Positions 27,349 through 36,288 of a stretch of DNA of 64,000 bases are shown here, piece after piece. Origin of the DNA: Sphaerisporangium album. Its GTDB lineage: Bacteria; Actinomycetota; Actinomycetes; Streptosporangiales; Streptosporangiaceae. The DNA is taken from NCBI RefSeq assembly GCF_003323745.1, contig NZ_QOIL01000020.1, positions 81,997-145,996 of the forward strand, written 5' to 3'. Within the stretch, counting starts at the first letter, position 1; the number at the start of each line of letters is the position of its first letter. The translations under genes and the position numbers were made by a program. The notes under the pieces were generated by a model that searched no databases, had not been told where the DNA came from, and worked only from the letters and a program-made list of their open reading frames with translations.

Positions 27349-29316
27349 TCAGACCTGGAGGCGGTTCTCCACGGCGGTGGTGATCTCGGTGATGGCCTCT
27401 TCGAGGGGGATGCCGTTCTTCTGGTCGCCGTTGCGGTAGCGGAAGGAGACCGCGCCGGCGGCGATGTCCTCGTCTCCGGCGAGGAGCATGTACGGCACCT
27501 TGGCCTTCTGGGCGTTGCGGATCTTCTTCTGCATACGGTCGGCCGACGAGTCGACCTCGACGCGGATGCCCCGCTCACGCAGCCGCTTGGCGACGTCGTT
27601 GAGGTAGGGGACGTGGGCGTCGGAGATCGGGATGCCGATCACCTGCACGGGCGCGAGCCACGGAGGGAACGCGCCGGCGTAGTGCTCGACGAGGACGCCG
27701 AAGAACCGCTCGATCGACCCGAACAGTGCGCGGTGGATCATGACCGGCCGCTGCCGCGACCCGTCGGCGCCCTGGAACTCCAGCTCGAATCGCTCGGGCA
27801 GGTTCAGGTCGACCTGGATCGTGGACATCTGCCAGGTGCGGCCGATCGCGTCCCTGGCCTGAACGGAGATCTTGGGGCCGTAGAAGGCCGCGCCCGCCGG
27901 GTCGAGGACGAGATCCAGGTTCTCGGCCTGGGCCGCGACCCGCAGCGCCTCGGTGGCCTCCTCCCAGACCTCGTCGCTGCCGATGGACTTCTCCGGGTTG
28001 CGGGTGGACAGCTCCAGGTAGAAGTCGTCGAGGCCGTAGTCGCGCAGGAGCCCGAGCACGAACCGCAGCAGGCTCTTCAGCTCGTCCTGCATCTGGTCGC
28101 GGGTGCAGTAGATGTGCGCGTCGTCCTGCGTCATGCCGCGCACGCGGGTGAGGCCGTGCACCACGCCGGACTTCTCGTAGCGGTAGACGCTGCCGAACTC
28201 GAACAGCCGCAGCGGCAGCTCGCGGTAGGACCGCCCGCGCGAGCGGAAGATCAGGTTGTGCATCGGGCAGTTCATGGGCTTGAGGTAGTAGCGCGCGCCC
28301 TCCAGCTCCATGGGCGGGAACATGCCGTCGGCGTACCAGTCCAGGTGGCCGGAGATCTGGTACAGGTTCTCCTTGGTGATGTGCGGCGTGTTCACGAAGG
28401 AGTACCCGGCCTCCTCGTGCCTGCGCCGGGAGTAGTCCTCCATGAGGCGGCGGACCACGCCGCCCTTGGGGTGGAAGACCGCGAGCCCCGAGCCGAGCTC
28501 GGTCGGGAACGAGAACAGGTCGAGCTCGGCGCCCAGCTTGCGGTGGTCGCGCTTCTCGGCTTCCTCCAGCAGGTGGAGGTAGTCGTCCTGCTTCTCGCGG
28601 GACTCCCAGGCGGTGCCGTAGATGCGCTGGAGCTGGGGGTTCTTCTCACTGCCCCGCCAGTAGGCGCCCCCGGAGCGCATGAGCTTGAACGCGGGGATGG
28701 CCCGGGTGGAGGGCAGGTGCGGCCCCCGGCACAGGTCCTTCCAGCAGAGCTCGCCGGACTTGGGGTCGAGGTTGTCGTAGATGGTGAGCTGGTCACCGCC
28801 GACCTCGACGCTCTCTTCGTCGGCGGCGCCGCCCTTGAGCCCGATCAGCTCCAGCTTGTACGGCTCGGCGGCGAGCTCGTCGCGGGCGGCCTCGTCGGAG
28901 ACGGCGCGCCGGGAGAAGACCTGCCCCTGCTTGACGATCTCGCGCATGCGCTTCTCGATGCGCTTGAGATCGTCGGGTGTGAAGGGGTGCTCGACGTCGA
29001 AGTCGTAGTAGAAGCCGTTCTCGACGGGCGGGCCGATGCCGAGCCGGGCGTCCGGGAAGATCTCCTGCACCGCCTGCGCCATCACGTGCGCGGTGGAGTG
29101 GCGCAGGATGGCGCGGCCCTCCTCGCTGTCGATCGTGATGGGCTCGACGACGTCGCCGTCGGCGACCTCGGCGGCCAGGTCGCGCGGCTGCCCGTTGATC
29201 GTGGCCGCGACGATCGCACGGCCGTCGGCCTCCAGCGCCTCGCCCGCCGTCGTGCCGCCCGCGACCACACGCTCGGCTCCGGCGAGGGTGATGCGTATCT
29301 CCAGGGCGGCAGGCAC
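27349..29316 (-). CDS. thrS: Threonyl-tRNA synthetase
   Basis: A 655-residue class II synthetase. The N-terminal TGS domain (1-65) is followed by the editing domain with HSTAHVM (His-x3-His), the catalytic core with zinc ligands in [16 protein letters not shown] and VMIHRALFG, motif 2 [14 protein letters not shown], and a C-terminal anticodon-binding domain containing [11 protein letters not shown]-like sequence. Length is normal. It charges tRNA-Thr in the cytoplasm. The 84-base leader to the next upstream gene shows no T-box. Confidence 0.97.
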   Translation of the reverse strand: MPAALEIRITLAGAERVVAGGTTAGEALEADGRAIVAATINGQPRDLAAEVADGDVVEPITIDSEEGRAILRHSTAHVMAQAVQEIFPDARLGIGPPVENGFYYDFDVEHPFTPDDLKRIEKRMREIVKQGQVFSRRAVSDEAARDELAAEPYKLELIGLKGGAADEESVEVGGDQLTIYDNLDPKSGELCWKDLCRGPHLPSTRAIPAFKLMRSGGAYWRGSEKNPQLQRIYGTAWESREKQDDYLHLLEEAEKRDHRKLGAELDLFSFPTELGSGLAVFHPKGGVVRRLMEDYSRRRHEEAGYSFVNTPHITKENLYQISGHLDWYADGMFPPMELEGARYYLKPMNCPMHNLIFRSRGRSYRELPLRLFEFGSVYRYEKSGVVHGLTRVRGMTQDDAHIYCTRDQMQDELKSLLRFVLGLLRDYGLDDFYLELSTRNPEKSIGSDEVWEEATEALRVAAQAENLDLVLDPAGAAFYGPKISVQARDAIGRTWQMSTIQVDLNLPERFELEFQGADGSRQRPVMIHRALFGSIERFFGVLVEHYAGAFPPWLAPVQVIGIPISDAHVPYLNDVAKRLRERGIRVEVDSSADRMQKKIRNAQKAKVPYMLLAGDEDIAAGAVSFRYRNGDQKNGIPLEEAITEITTAVENRLQV

Positions 29317-29400
29317 GATGACTCCAAGGAATTCGCGGGTTCTGGTTTCTCCGTTGTCGTGCCGATGCTACCGGGAACCGCCGTCGATTTTCGCCGCCGC

Positions 29401-30015
29401 CTACGCCTTGCCGCGGCCGTCGTCGGGCTGGAAGCCGAGGGCGGTGAGCTGGGCGCGGTCGCCCCGGAAGACGTTGCGGTCGATGCGGCCGTGGGAGTAC
29501 TGGTGGATGGTCCACCGGTTCCAGGGCGGCGGCACGGCCGGGCGTCCCTTGGGGTGGCTGGGCGCCGCGATCCACAGCGGGTAGTCCTCCAGCCCGTGGC
29601 AGTAGCCCTTCCTGGCGAAGGACAGGAAGGTGTAGATGATCGGCCGCACGCCGGTGACCAAGGTCATCACGCGGCACCAGCGCCGGGCGAACGCGGCGAC
29701 CTCGTGCGGCGGCAGGTGCGCGGAGCGTTCCAGGTCCAGGGCGATCAGGTCGCCCCGGCGCAGCCCGCCCGCCATGTCGATCACGTCCAGGAAGTGGCGG
29801 ACCTGGTCGTCCGGGTCGCCCTTCGGATGCCCGAAGTGGTAGGCCCCGCAGACCATCCAGTTCTCGCGCATCGCCGCCCAGTTGCGGGCGAACCACTTGT
29901 CGGTGAAGCCGGTGCCCTCGGTGGCCTTGGCGAAGCCGAAGTCGACGCCGTCGATGGCGTGGTCCGCCCAGTCGACGGCCCCCTGCCAGTTGGAAACGTC
30001 TATGCCGTGCAGCAT
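29401..30015 (-). CDS. GH25-family lysozyme-like protein
   Basis: A 204-residue single-domain glycosyl hydrolase family 25 protein. HGIDVSNWQG at the N-terminus and LIALDLE near the middle hold the catalytic Asp/Glu pair of muramidases, and the end has WTIHQYSH. No signal peptide, wall-binding domain or membrane helix is present, so export would need another route, or it acts on lysis. A GTG start 9 nt upstream is possible; the ATG has GGGGGGAG 10 bases before it. Confidence 0.88.
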   Translation of the reverse strand: MLHGIDVSNWQGAVDWADHAIDGVDFGFAKATEGTGFTDKWFARNWAAMRENWMVCGAYHFGHPKGDPDDQVRHFLDVIDMAGGLRRGDLIALDLERSAHLPPHEVAAFARRWCRVMTLVTGVRPIIYTFLSFARKGYCHGLEDYPLWIAAPSHPKGRPAVPPPWNRWTIHQYSHGRIDRNVFRGDRAQLTALGFQPDDGRGKA

Positions 30016-30141
30016 CAGGGCCACACTCCCCCCGTCGGTCGCCCCGGGGGATTTTAGCCACAGGATGGCCCTCGGCCGGTGCGGGACACGCCCGCCGGTC
30101 GCGAGCGTCCGCGACTCGACGGGGCCGTCGCGGGCCGCCGA

Positions 30142-30147
30142 TAGGGT
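30142..30147 (+). promoter_or_regulatory. Leaderless-type -10 element
   Basis: TAGGGT ends 7 bases before the ATG at 30154, the spacing expected when transcription begins at the start codon. No ribosome site is present, which supports a leaderless mRNA and this start choice. Confidence 0.5.
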
Positions 30148-30153
30148 TGCCGC

Positions 30154-31806
30154 ATGGAGCCCGACGGAGTGAGCAGGCTGCTGGCCGAGGCGGGGGTGGA
30201 CGCGCGCCGGCTGCGCGCGGTGCTGGCGCTGCTGTCCGACGGCGGGTGGTGGACTCTGGCCGATCTGGTCCGCGAGACGGCGACCTCCCGGCGGGCGGTC
30301 GAGGCCCTCCTGCGGGAGGTGGGGCCGCAGCGGTCCGGTGAGCGGTTCCGGCTACCCCCCGAGCGGGCGCGCGCGTACGGCGAGCCGCCGGGCGACGCCC
30401 CCGCCGACCCCGTCGCGCACCTGCTCCCCGGGCACGCCGGCATGGTGGAGCGCATGGCCGAGCTGGTCGCGGGCGGTCCCCGCGGCCGTCACGTCCTGGA
30501 CCACGTGTCCGCGACGCCGGAGACGGTCGTGCGCCGGGCGCTCCTGCTGGGCGCGCGGTTCTGGCTGCCCGGCGCGCGGCTGCTGTGCGTGGGCGACCAC
30601 GACCTGACGTCGCTGGCGGTCGCGATGATCCACCCGGGCGTCGAGGTGACGGTGGTGGACGTGGACGACCGCATCCTCGCCTACATCGACGACCGCGCGG
30701 GGTCGCTGGGGCTGGACGTGCGCACCCGCTGGGCCGACCTGCGCCTCGGCCTGCCGCCGTCGGCCCGCGAGCAGGCCGACCTGGCGATCACCGACCCGCC
30801 GTACACGCCGGAGGGCGTCGGGCTGTTCGTGGCGCGGGCCGTCGAGGGGCTGCGCGATCCGGAGCACGGGCGGGTGCTGCTGGCGTACGGGGCGAGCGAG
30901 CGGACGCCCATGCTGGCGCTGAAGGTGCAGCGGTCCCTCTTCGACCTCAACCTCGCCTTTGAGGCCATATATCCGGACTTCAATAGGTACTCCGGCGCGG
31001 AGGCCATCGGCTCGGCCGCCGACCTGTACGTCCTGCGCCCCACCACCAGGACCCGCCCTGCCGTCGCCGCCAGGGTGGAGGGCTACGGCACCGCCATCTA
31101 CACCCAGGGTCCGCAGTCGGTCGAGGCGCGCCCGTCCGCGGCCCCGGACGCCGCGTCCCTCCTGAACTCCGGGCCCTCGGGCGAGGAGTTCGAGGTGCTG
31201 GTGGGCGACTGGCCGAAGGACGTGGCGTCCCGGCTTCCGAGAGCCCGCCTGTCCACCTGGCTCGCCAAGCCGTACGCCTCGTCCCCGGCACGGGTGGCGA
31301 TCGCCGTGCCGGCCGGCCTCGGCGCCGCGCTCCCCCGCCTGCTGCTGGCCACGCGCGCCCGCCACGTCCGCGTCCTGGCCGAGAGCCCCGCGCCGGGCCT
31401 CGGCGCGCTGTCCGCCCTGTACGCGATCACGGCCGAGGGCGGGGTCGCCGACGCCGTGCGGCTGCCGCCCCCGGCCGCCCCGGAGGACCGCCTGCTGCGC
31501 GCCCTGCTGGACAACGCGCACGGCCGCCTCGCCAACGTCTGGCGGGAGGGGCTGATCCGGGCCCACGGCCATCTCACCAAGAAGGGGGCGCGGGCGATCG
31601 TCGACGAGGTGGCGCCCTGGGCCGCCGACGTCACCCTGCTGGAACTGCCCGAGCACCGCCTGCGCGCGTTGCCGGAAGCGGTCGCCCGATCGCTGCGCCT
31701 CGCCGCCCAGGAGCACGCGGACGGGGACGCCCGGGACGGCCGGGACCACGCGCGAGACGACGCCCGGGGCGGCGTCGAGCCCGTGCGCCCCCTGAGAGAT
31801 GGTTGA
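30154..31806 (+). CDS. Bis-aminopropyl spermidine synthase-like (BpsA family) protein
   Basis: A 550-residue protein with an N-terminal winged helix (about 1-70), a Rossmann-type methyltransferase-like domain (about 85-310) and an actinobacterial C-terminal extension. ARLLCVGDHDLTSLA, VTVVDVDDRILAYI and AITDPPYTPEG are the nucleotide-binding and catalytic loops of the branched-chain polyamine synthase family (PF01861). Thermophilic archaeal and bacterial members add aminopropyl groups to spermidine to make branched polyamines that stabilise nucleic acids. The role in a mesophilic actinomycete is not known, and DNA or RNA modification is an alternative because of the winged helix and DPPY. Confidence 0.75.
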   Translation: MEPDGVSRLLAEAGVDARRLRAVLALLSDGGWWTLADLVRETATSRRAVEALLREVGPQRSGERFRLPPERARAYGEPPGDAPADPVAHLLPGHAGMVERMAELVAGGPRGRHVLDHVSATPETVVRRALLLGARFWLPGARLLCVGDHDLTSLAVAMIHPGVEVTVVDVDDRILAYIDDRAGSLGLDVRTRWADLRLGLPPSAREQADLAITDPPYTPEGVGLFVARAVEGLRDPEHGRVLLAYGASERTPMLALKVQRSLFDLNLAFEAIYPDFNRYSGAEAIGSAADLYVLRPTTRTRPAVAARVEGYGTAIYTQGPQSVEARPSAAPDAASLLNSGPSGEEFEVLVGDWPKDVASRLPRARLSTWLAKPYASSPARVAIAVPAGLGAALPRLLLATRARHVRVLAESPAPGLGALSALYAITAEGGVADAVRLPPPAAPEDRLLRALLDNAHGRLANVWREGLIRAHGHLTKKGARAIVDEVAPWAADVTLLELPEHRLRALPEAVARSLRLAAQEHADGDARDGRDHARDDARGGVEPVRPLRDG

Positions 31807-31834
31807 GGAAGGAACACCGCAGGGAGGTGGCGTC

Positions 31835-32101
31835 ATGCGCCACAAGCAGTGGACGGTGGAGATCCACATCCTCGAGGACGACAACGACGACCTCACCAGG
31901 GCCCGGGCCGTCCTCATCACCCGCACGGGCAGGCGGCACGAGAGCGTCGGGTACGCGCGGCGCAACCCCGCCGACCGGCCCGTACCGGAGATCGGCGACG
32001 AACTGGCCGCCGGCCGCGCGCTGGCCGACCTCGCCGACAAGCTGACCGGCGACGCGGCCGACGACGTCGCCCAGCTGGCCGGCCAGAGCAGACAAGGCTG
32101 A
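31835..32101 (+). CDS. DUF1876 (dsRNA-binding-like fold) protein
   Basis: An 88-residue protein matching the actinobacterial DUF1876 pattern: WTVEIHILEDD at the start, then GYARRNPADRPVPEIGDELA and the ALADLADKL helix. Start ATG has GGAGG seven bases upstream. Members are often encoded near universal stress and dormancy genes, as here. Function unknown. Confidence 0.88.
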   Translation: MRHKQWTVEIHILEDDNDDLTRARAVLITRTGRRHESVGYARRNPADRPVPEIGDELAAGRALADLADKLTGDAADDVAQLAGQSRQG

Positions 32102-32195
32102 GCAGACAAGGCTGAGCGGGCAGGGCCGAGCGGCAAGTCTGAGCGGGCAGGGCCGAGCAGCGAGGCCGGGCAGGCGGGGCCGACTCGGCAGGCCG
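32087..32195 (+). repeat. Degenerate tandem array of about eight 13-14-bp units
   Basis: Two identical copies of AGCAGACAAGGCTG (32087-32100, 32101-32114) are followed by AGCGGGCAGGGCCG (32115-32128 and 32142-32155) and variants AGCGGCAAGTCTG, AGCAGCGAGGCCG, GGCAGGCGGGGCCG and ACTCGGCAGGCCG. The first copy encodes the last residues of the DUF1876 protein; the rest is non-coding and lies before the hsp20 promoter. Confidence 0.8.
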
Positions 32196-32238
32196 AGTGT
32201 GAGCGGGGCCGGCCCCGGGGCCTCGCGCCGGACCGGTG

Positions 32239-32274
32239 GGGCCGAAGGGCCCGGGCGTTCGGGACCTACGGCCC
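32239..32274 (+). promoter_or_regulatory. Pair of DosR-box-like operators upstream of hsp20
   Basis: GGGACCTACGGCCC (32261-32274) and, in the other orientation, GGGCCGAAGGGCCC (32239-32252) have centres 22 bp apart. Both resemble the inner part of the mycobacterial DosR box (GGGACTWWAGTCCC). They lie 68 to 103 bp before the hsp20 start, and CAGATG at 32301-32306 could be the -10 element. Confidence 0.6.
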
Positions 32275-32341
32275 CTCCACCGGGAGCCCCCGCCCGGCGT
32301 CAGATGGAGGTGAGCGACCCGACGAGCCAGGGAGGTTTCCC

Positions 32342-32764
32342 ATGTCTGTGCCAACGCGCCGCGAGCCACGAGGCCTGGTACCCGATCTGCTGGACTGGCT
32401 GGAGGCACCGTTCTCCGGCAGCAGGTCGTACACCGGCGGGCGCATGGTCCGGTTCGAGGACACGGTGAAGGACGGTCACTACATCGTCCGCGCCGAACTG
32501 CCGGGGATCGACCCCGAGAGCGACGTCGAGGTCACGGTGGACAACGGCGTGCTCACCGTGCACGGCGAGCGCAGGGAGGAGCGGTCGGAGCCGCACCGTA
32601 CCGAGTTCGTGTACGGGGAGTTCAGCCGGTCGATCTCGCTGCCGCCGAACGCCGACGAGCAGCATGTCAAGGCCGTGTACCACGACGGCATCCTGGAGGT
32701 GGACATCCCGCTCAGCGAGGACCAGCCGCAGGCCCAGCGGGTGCCGATCGAGAAGCAGGGGTAG
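32342..32764 (+). CDS. Hsp20/alpha-crystallin family small heat shock protein
   Basis: A 140-residue holdase chaperone. The alpha-crystallin domain (about 35-130) has YIVRAELPGIDPES, DNGVLTVHGERR and the closing YHDGILEVDIP with the conserved G-x-L pattern. A GGGAGG ribosome site lies six bases upstream. Small heat shock proteins of this kind (HspX/Acr) are hallmark members of the mycobacterial DosR regulon. The two operator-like sites upstream and the adjacent regulator genes suggest the same control here. Confidence 0.95.
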   Translation: MSVPTRREPRGLVPDLLDWLEAPFSGSRSYTGGRMVRFEDTVKDGHYIVRAELPGIDPESDVEVTVDNGVLTVHGERREERSEPHRTEFVYGEFSRSISLPPNADEQHVKAVYHDGILEVDIPLSEDQPQAQRVPIEKQG

Positions 32765-32875
32765 CGGCGCCACGAACGACGGCGGGCTCCGCGCCGATCC
32801 GTGCCGATCCGTGCCGATCTGTGCCGGCTTCACCCGCACCGGCCGCGGCCCCGTCCGAACGACACGAGCACGGCC

Positions 32876-32918
32876 GGGACCTTCGGCCCTGGCCGGGAGC
32901 ATCGCGGCCGGTTACCGT
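32876..32918 (+). promoter_or_regulatory. DosR-box-like operator and leaderless promoter of the regulator gene
   Basis: GGGACCTTCGGCCC (32876-32889) is followed by a possible -10 TACCGT (32913-32918) that ends 7 bases before the ATG at 32925. If transcription begins at that A, the box centre is at about -42, the position at which DosR-type activators overlap the -35 region. This suggests autoregulation. Confidence 0.6.
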
Positions 32919-32924
32919 CCGTCT

Positions 32925-33575
32925 ATGATCCGCGTGTTCCTGGTGGACGACCACGAGGTGGTCCGGCGCGGCGTGGCGGCCCTGCTGACGGCGGAGGGCG
33001 ACATCGAGATCGCCGGTGAGGCGGGGACGGCCGAGCAGGCCGTGGCCCGCATCCCGGCGCTCAGGCCGGACGTCGCCGTCGTGGACGTGCGCCTGCCCGA
33101 CGGCAGCGGGATCGAGGTCTGCCGGGAGGTCCGCTCGCGGACGCCGGGGCTGGCGTGCCTGATGCTGACCTCCTTCGCCGACGACGAGGCGCTGTTGGAC
33201 GCGATCATGGCGGGCGCGGCGGGGTACGTCCTCAAGCAGATCCACGGGTCCGATCTGGTCGGCGCCGTACGGACGGTCGCGTCGGGCCAGTCGCTGCTGG
33301 ACCCGCAGAGCACCGCCTCCATGCTCCGCCACCTGCGCGACCAGGCCACCGCGCGGGATCCGCTGGCGTCGCTGACCGGGCAGGAGCGGCACATCCTCGA
33401 GCTGATCGGCGAGGGGCTGACCAACCGGCAGATCGGCGAGCGGCTGTTCCTGGCGGAGAAGACGGTCAAGAACTACGTGTCGAACCTGCTGGCCAAGCTG
33501 GACATGCAGCGCCGCACGCAGGCGGCTGCCCTGGCCGCCCGCCTCAGGTCGGGCCGCCGCGACGGGGCCGGGTGA
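32925..33575 (+). CDS. devR: DosR/DevR-like NarL-family response regulator
   Basis: A 216-residue response regulator. The receiver domain has the acidic pair in LVDDHE and phospho-acceptor Asp54 in VVDVRLPDG, the same number as in mycobacterial DosR. The C-terminal LuxR-type helix-turn-helix reads LTGQERHILELIGEGLTNRQ and FLAEKTVKNYVSNLLAKL, almost the DosR sequence I remember. It should be phosphorylated by the kinase encoded 106 bp downstream and activate dormancy genes such as hsp20 and the CBS gene, whose promoters carry matching boxes. Confidence 0.93.
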   Translation: MIRVFLVDDHEVVRRGVAALLTAEGDIEIAGEAGTAEQAVARIPALRPDVAVVDVRLPDGSGIEVCREVRSRTPGLACLMLTSFADDEALLDAIMAGAAGYVLKQIHGSDLVGAVRTVASGQSLLDPQSTASMLRHLRDQATARDPLASLTGQERHILELIGEGLTNRQIGERLFLAEKTVKNYVSNLLAKLDMQRRTQAAALAARLRSGRRDGAG

Positions 33576-33681
33576 GCCCGGGAGCACGGCGGCGGTCAAG
33601 CTTGTCCCGATCCATACGCAAATGTCCCATGCGCCGCTTTCATCCGGATTCGGGTGGGTCGTGGCGTGGGAGACTCCTTGT

Positions 33682-35388
33682 ATGGCGGTCCAGCCGCGTT
33701 CGTTGATGCCGCATATGCGCCTCGACGAACTGCTGTCGGAGCTCCAGGTCCGGCTCGACGCGGTGCTCGCGACCCGCGACCGGGTGCACGCCCTGCTCGA
33801 CGCGGTCGTGGCGGTGGGCAGCGACCTGGATCTCGAAACCGTGCTGCGCCGCATCGTGGAGACCGCCACCACCCTCGTCGACGCGACCTACGGCGCCCTC
33901 GGCGTCATCGGCGAGGGCGACACGCTGATCCAGTTCGTCCCCGTGGGCCTGTCCGAGGACCGGATCGCCAGGATCGAGCACTGGCCGCACGGCCTCGGCC
34001 TGCTCGGGCTGCTGATCAAGGAGCCGAGCCCCCTGCGGCTGCACCACATCGCCGACCACCCCGAGTCCTACGGTTTCCCGCCCGGCCACCCGCCGATGGG
34101 CTCGTTCCTCGGCGTGCCGATCCGCGTCCGCGGCGAGGCCTTCGGCATCCTCTACCTCACCGAGAAGCGCGGCGGCGGCGCGTTCGAGGAGGAGGACGAG
34201 GCCATCATGATCGCCCTGGCCACCGCGGCCGGGGTCGCGATCGAGAACGCCCGCATGTACGAGGAGACCCGCAGGCGCGAGGCCTGGCTGCAGGCGTCCT
34301 CCGAGGTCACCACCAGCCTGCTGTCGGGGGCCGACTCGCGCGACGTGCTGACGCTGCTGGCCCGCCGTGCCCGCGAGATGGCCGGCGCGGACGTCGCCGT
34401 CGTGCTGCTGCCGGCCGCCGGGGGCGAGAAGCTGCGGGTCACGATCGCCGACGGGGTGGCCGTCGAGGACGTCACCGCCGTCGAGGTGGTCGTCGCCGAT
34501 TCGTTGTCCGGCCGCGCCTTCACGGGCGGCGAGCCCGTCGTGGTCACCGACCTCGCCGACTGGGAGATCCCGGCGGTGATCTCCGGCGAGCTGCGGATCG
34601 GCCCCGCCGTCGCCGTGCCGCTCGGCGCCGCCGGAGTGGTGCGCGGCGTGCTGTCCCTGGGCAAACGGTCGGGCCGCGTCCCGTTCAGCCGCTCACATGT
34701 GCGCATGCTGCACTCCTTCGCCGGGCAGGCGTCCATCGCGCTCGAACTGGCCGAGGCCCGCGAGGACGCCGAGCGGCTCGGCCTGCTCGAGGACCGCGAC
34801 CGCATCGCCAAGGACCTGCACGACGTGGTCATCCAGCGGCTGTTCGCCGTCGCCATGACGTTGATGAGCGCGGTACGGCTGGTGGAACGTCCCGAGGCGT
34901 CCTCGCGGATCCAGCACGCCATCGACGAGCTGGACGGCACGATCCGCCAGATCCGCTCGACGATCTTCGCGTTGCAGACCCCTCCCGACGAGCCCGCCAC
35001 GACGCTGCGCGCCCGCGTCGTGGAGCTGGTGGAGGCGGCGCGCGGCCATCTCGGCTTCATGCCAGGACTACGCATGGAGGGCCTGATCGACACCGAGGTC
35101 TCGGCGGAACAGGCCGAGCACCTGCTGGCGGTGCTGCGCGAGGCGCTCTCCAACGTGGTCAGGCACGCCCGCGCCTCCTGCGCCGAGGTCGCGGTGGAGG
35201 TCCGGGACCACCGGCTCACGCTCGTCGTCGAGGACAACGGGGTCGGCCTGCCGCCGGAGGGCCGCCGTAGCGGCCTGCGCAACCTCGCCGGCCGCGCCGC
35301 CCAGCTCGGCGGCACCTTCGAGGTCCACCCCGCGGCGCCGGCCGGCACCCGCGTGACCTGGCGGATCCCATTGGATCCTCAGGCGTGA
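33682..35388 (+). CDS. devS: DosS/DevS-like haem-binding GAF histidine kinase
   Basis: A 568-residue kinase with two GAF domains (about 45-195 and 210-365), a HisKA_3 dimerisation helix with phospho-acceptor His380 in DLHDVVIQR, and an HATPase domain with VEDNGVGLP. In GAF-A, GFPPGHPPM has His136 where DosS has its proximal haem ligand, and Tyr158 in FGILYLT follows 22 residues later, exactly the DosS His149-Tyr171 spacing. It therefore probably binds haem and senses O2, NO, CO or redox state. No membrane helix, so cytoplasmic. The start at 33682 gives DosS-like length; an upstream in-frame ATG at 33622 exists. Its stop overlaps the convergent USP gene by 10 bp. Confidence 0.9.
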   Translation: MAVQPRSLMPHMRLDELLSELQVRLDAVLATRDRVHALLDAVVAVGSDLDLETVLRRIVETATTLVDATYGALGVIGEGDTLIQFVPVGLSEDRIARIEHWPHGLGLLGLLIKEPSPLRLHHIADHPESYGFPPGHPPMGSFLGVPIRVRGEAFGILYLTEKRGGGAFEEEDEAIMIALATAAGVAIENARMYEETRRREAWLQASSEVTTSLLSGADSRDVLTLLARRAREMAGADVAVVLLPAAGGEKLRVTIADGVAVEDVTAVEVVVADSLSGRAFTGGEPVVVTDLADWEIPAVISGELRIGPAVAVPLGAAGVVRGVLSLGKRSGRVPFSRSHVRMLHSFAGQASIALELAEAREDAERLGLLEDRDRIAKDLHDVVIQRLFAVAMTLMSAVRLVERPEASSRIQHAIDELDGTIRQIRSTIFALQTPPDEPATTLRARVVELVEAARGHLGFMPGLRMEGLIDTEVSAEQAEHLLAVLREALSNVVRHARASCAEVAVEVRDHRLTLVVEDNGVGLPPEGRRSGLRNLAGRAAQLGGTFEVHPAAPAGTRVTWRIPLDPQA

Positions 35389-36245
35389 CGGCGCGGGCGG
35401 ACGATCGCGACGGGGCAGCGGGCGTGGCGCAGGACGCCCTGCCCGACCGAGCCCGCGAACGCCGAGCCGGGCGGCCCCGCGGGCGGGGACCCGACGACGA
35501 CCAGGTCGGCGTCCCGGGAGGCGTCCGCGAGGGCCGGGACCGGGTGCCCGCGGACGGCCGTGCCGGTCATGCGCACATCCGGGTAGCGTTCCTGCCAGGG
35601 CGCCAGCCGCAGGCGGACCCGCGCGGACTCCTCGGCGAGCGCCTCTTGCACCCCGCCCGCGCAGACGTTGGCGTACGGCGTGAAGGGCGGGGTGTGCCAG
35701 GCGTACACGACGTGCGCGCGCGCCCGCCGCGCCCGCGCCTGCGCGAGGGCGAACTCCAGGGCGGCCTCGGACTCCTCCGATCCGTCGAAGCCGACGACGA
35801 CCGCGCCGTGCCGGGCGGGGCCGGAACGGCGCACGACGATGACCGGGCCCTCGGCGCGCCCCGCGACCGAGCGTCCCACCGAGCCCAGCACCATCCCCGG
35901 CAGGCCGCCGAGCCCCTTGCTGCCGAGGATCAGCTCGTCGGCCCCCTCCGACTCGGTGGCGAGCCTCTCGGCGGCCGCCCCGACGACCAGGGCCGCGCTC
36001 ACGTCGACGCCGGGGGCATGGCCGCGCACCCGGTCGACGGCGGCGGCGAGCGCGCCCTGCCAGAACTCCGTCAGGGAGTCCGGGTCGCGGGCGCCCGCCC
36101 GGGGCGGGAGCTGGTACGACCAGGGCTCGCGCACGTGGACGATCCTCAGCCCGGCCCCCGAGCGCCGGGCCTCGTCGGTGGCCCAGTCCACGGCCGCCGC
36201 CGCCGACGGCGAGCCGTCGATGCCGACGACGATCGTTCCGGACAT
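35379..36245 (-). CDS. Tandem-domain universal stress protein
   Basis: A 288-residue protein with two UspA domains (about 1-140 and 148-288). The first has GSKGLGGLPGMVLGSVGRSV, an ATP-binding G2xG9xG(S/T) motif; the second has a looser form, GSPPAGPPGSAFAGSVGQGV. Architecture matches Rv2623-type proteins of the DosR regulon, which bind ATP and influence growth rate. It follows the CBS gene by 43 nt on the same strand, so both probably share the DosR-box promoter at 37.0 kb. Confidence 0.94.
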   Translation of the reverse strand: MSGTIVVGIDGSPSAAAAVDWATDEARRSGAGLRIVHVREPWSYQLPPRAGARDPDSLTEFWQGALAAAVDRVRGHAPGVDVSAALVVGAAAERLATESEGADELILGSKGLGGLPGMVLGSVGRSVAGRAEGPVIVVRRSGPARHGAVVVGFDGSEESEAALEFALAQARARRARAHVVYAWHTPPFTPYANVCAGGVQEALAEESARVRLRLAPWQERYPDVRMTGTAVRGHPVPALADASRDADLVVVGSPPAGPPGSAFAGSVGQGVLRHARCPVAIVRPRRHA

Positions 36246-36288
36246 GGCACACCTCCGGCGCGTCTCGGATCCGTCACATGTAGATCCG

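Noticed and set aside
29317-29400. A possible T-box leader before thrS
   Set aside because: The leader is only 84 bases and shows neither the T-box sequence nor an antiterminator stem.
30352-32136. A 594-residue open frame on the minus strand
   Set aside because: Shadow of the BpsA-like gene and DUF1876 gene, which have real family motifs on the plus strand.
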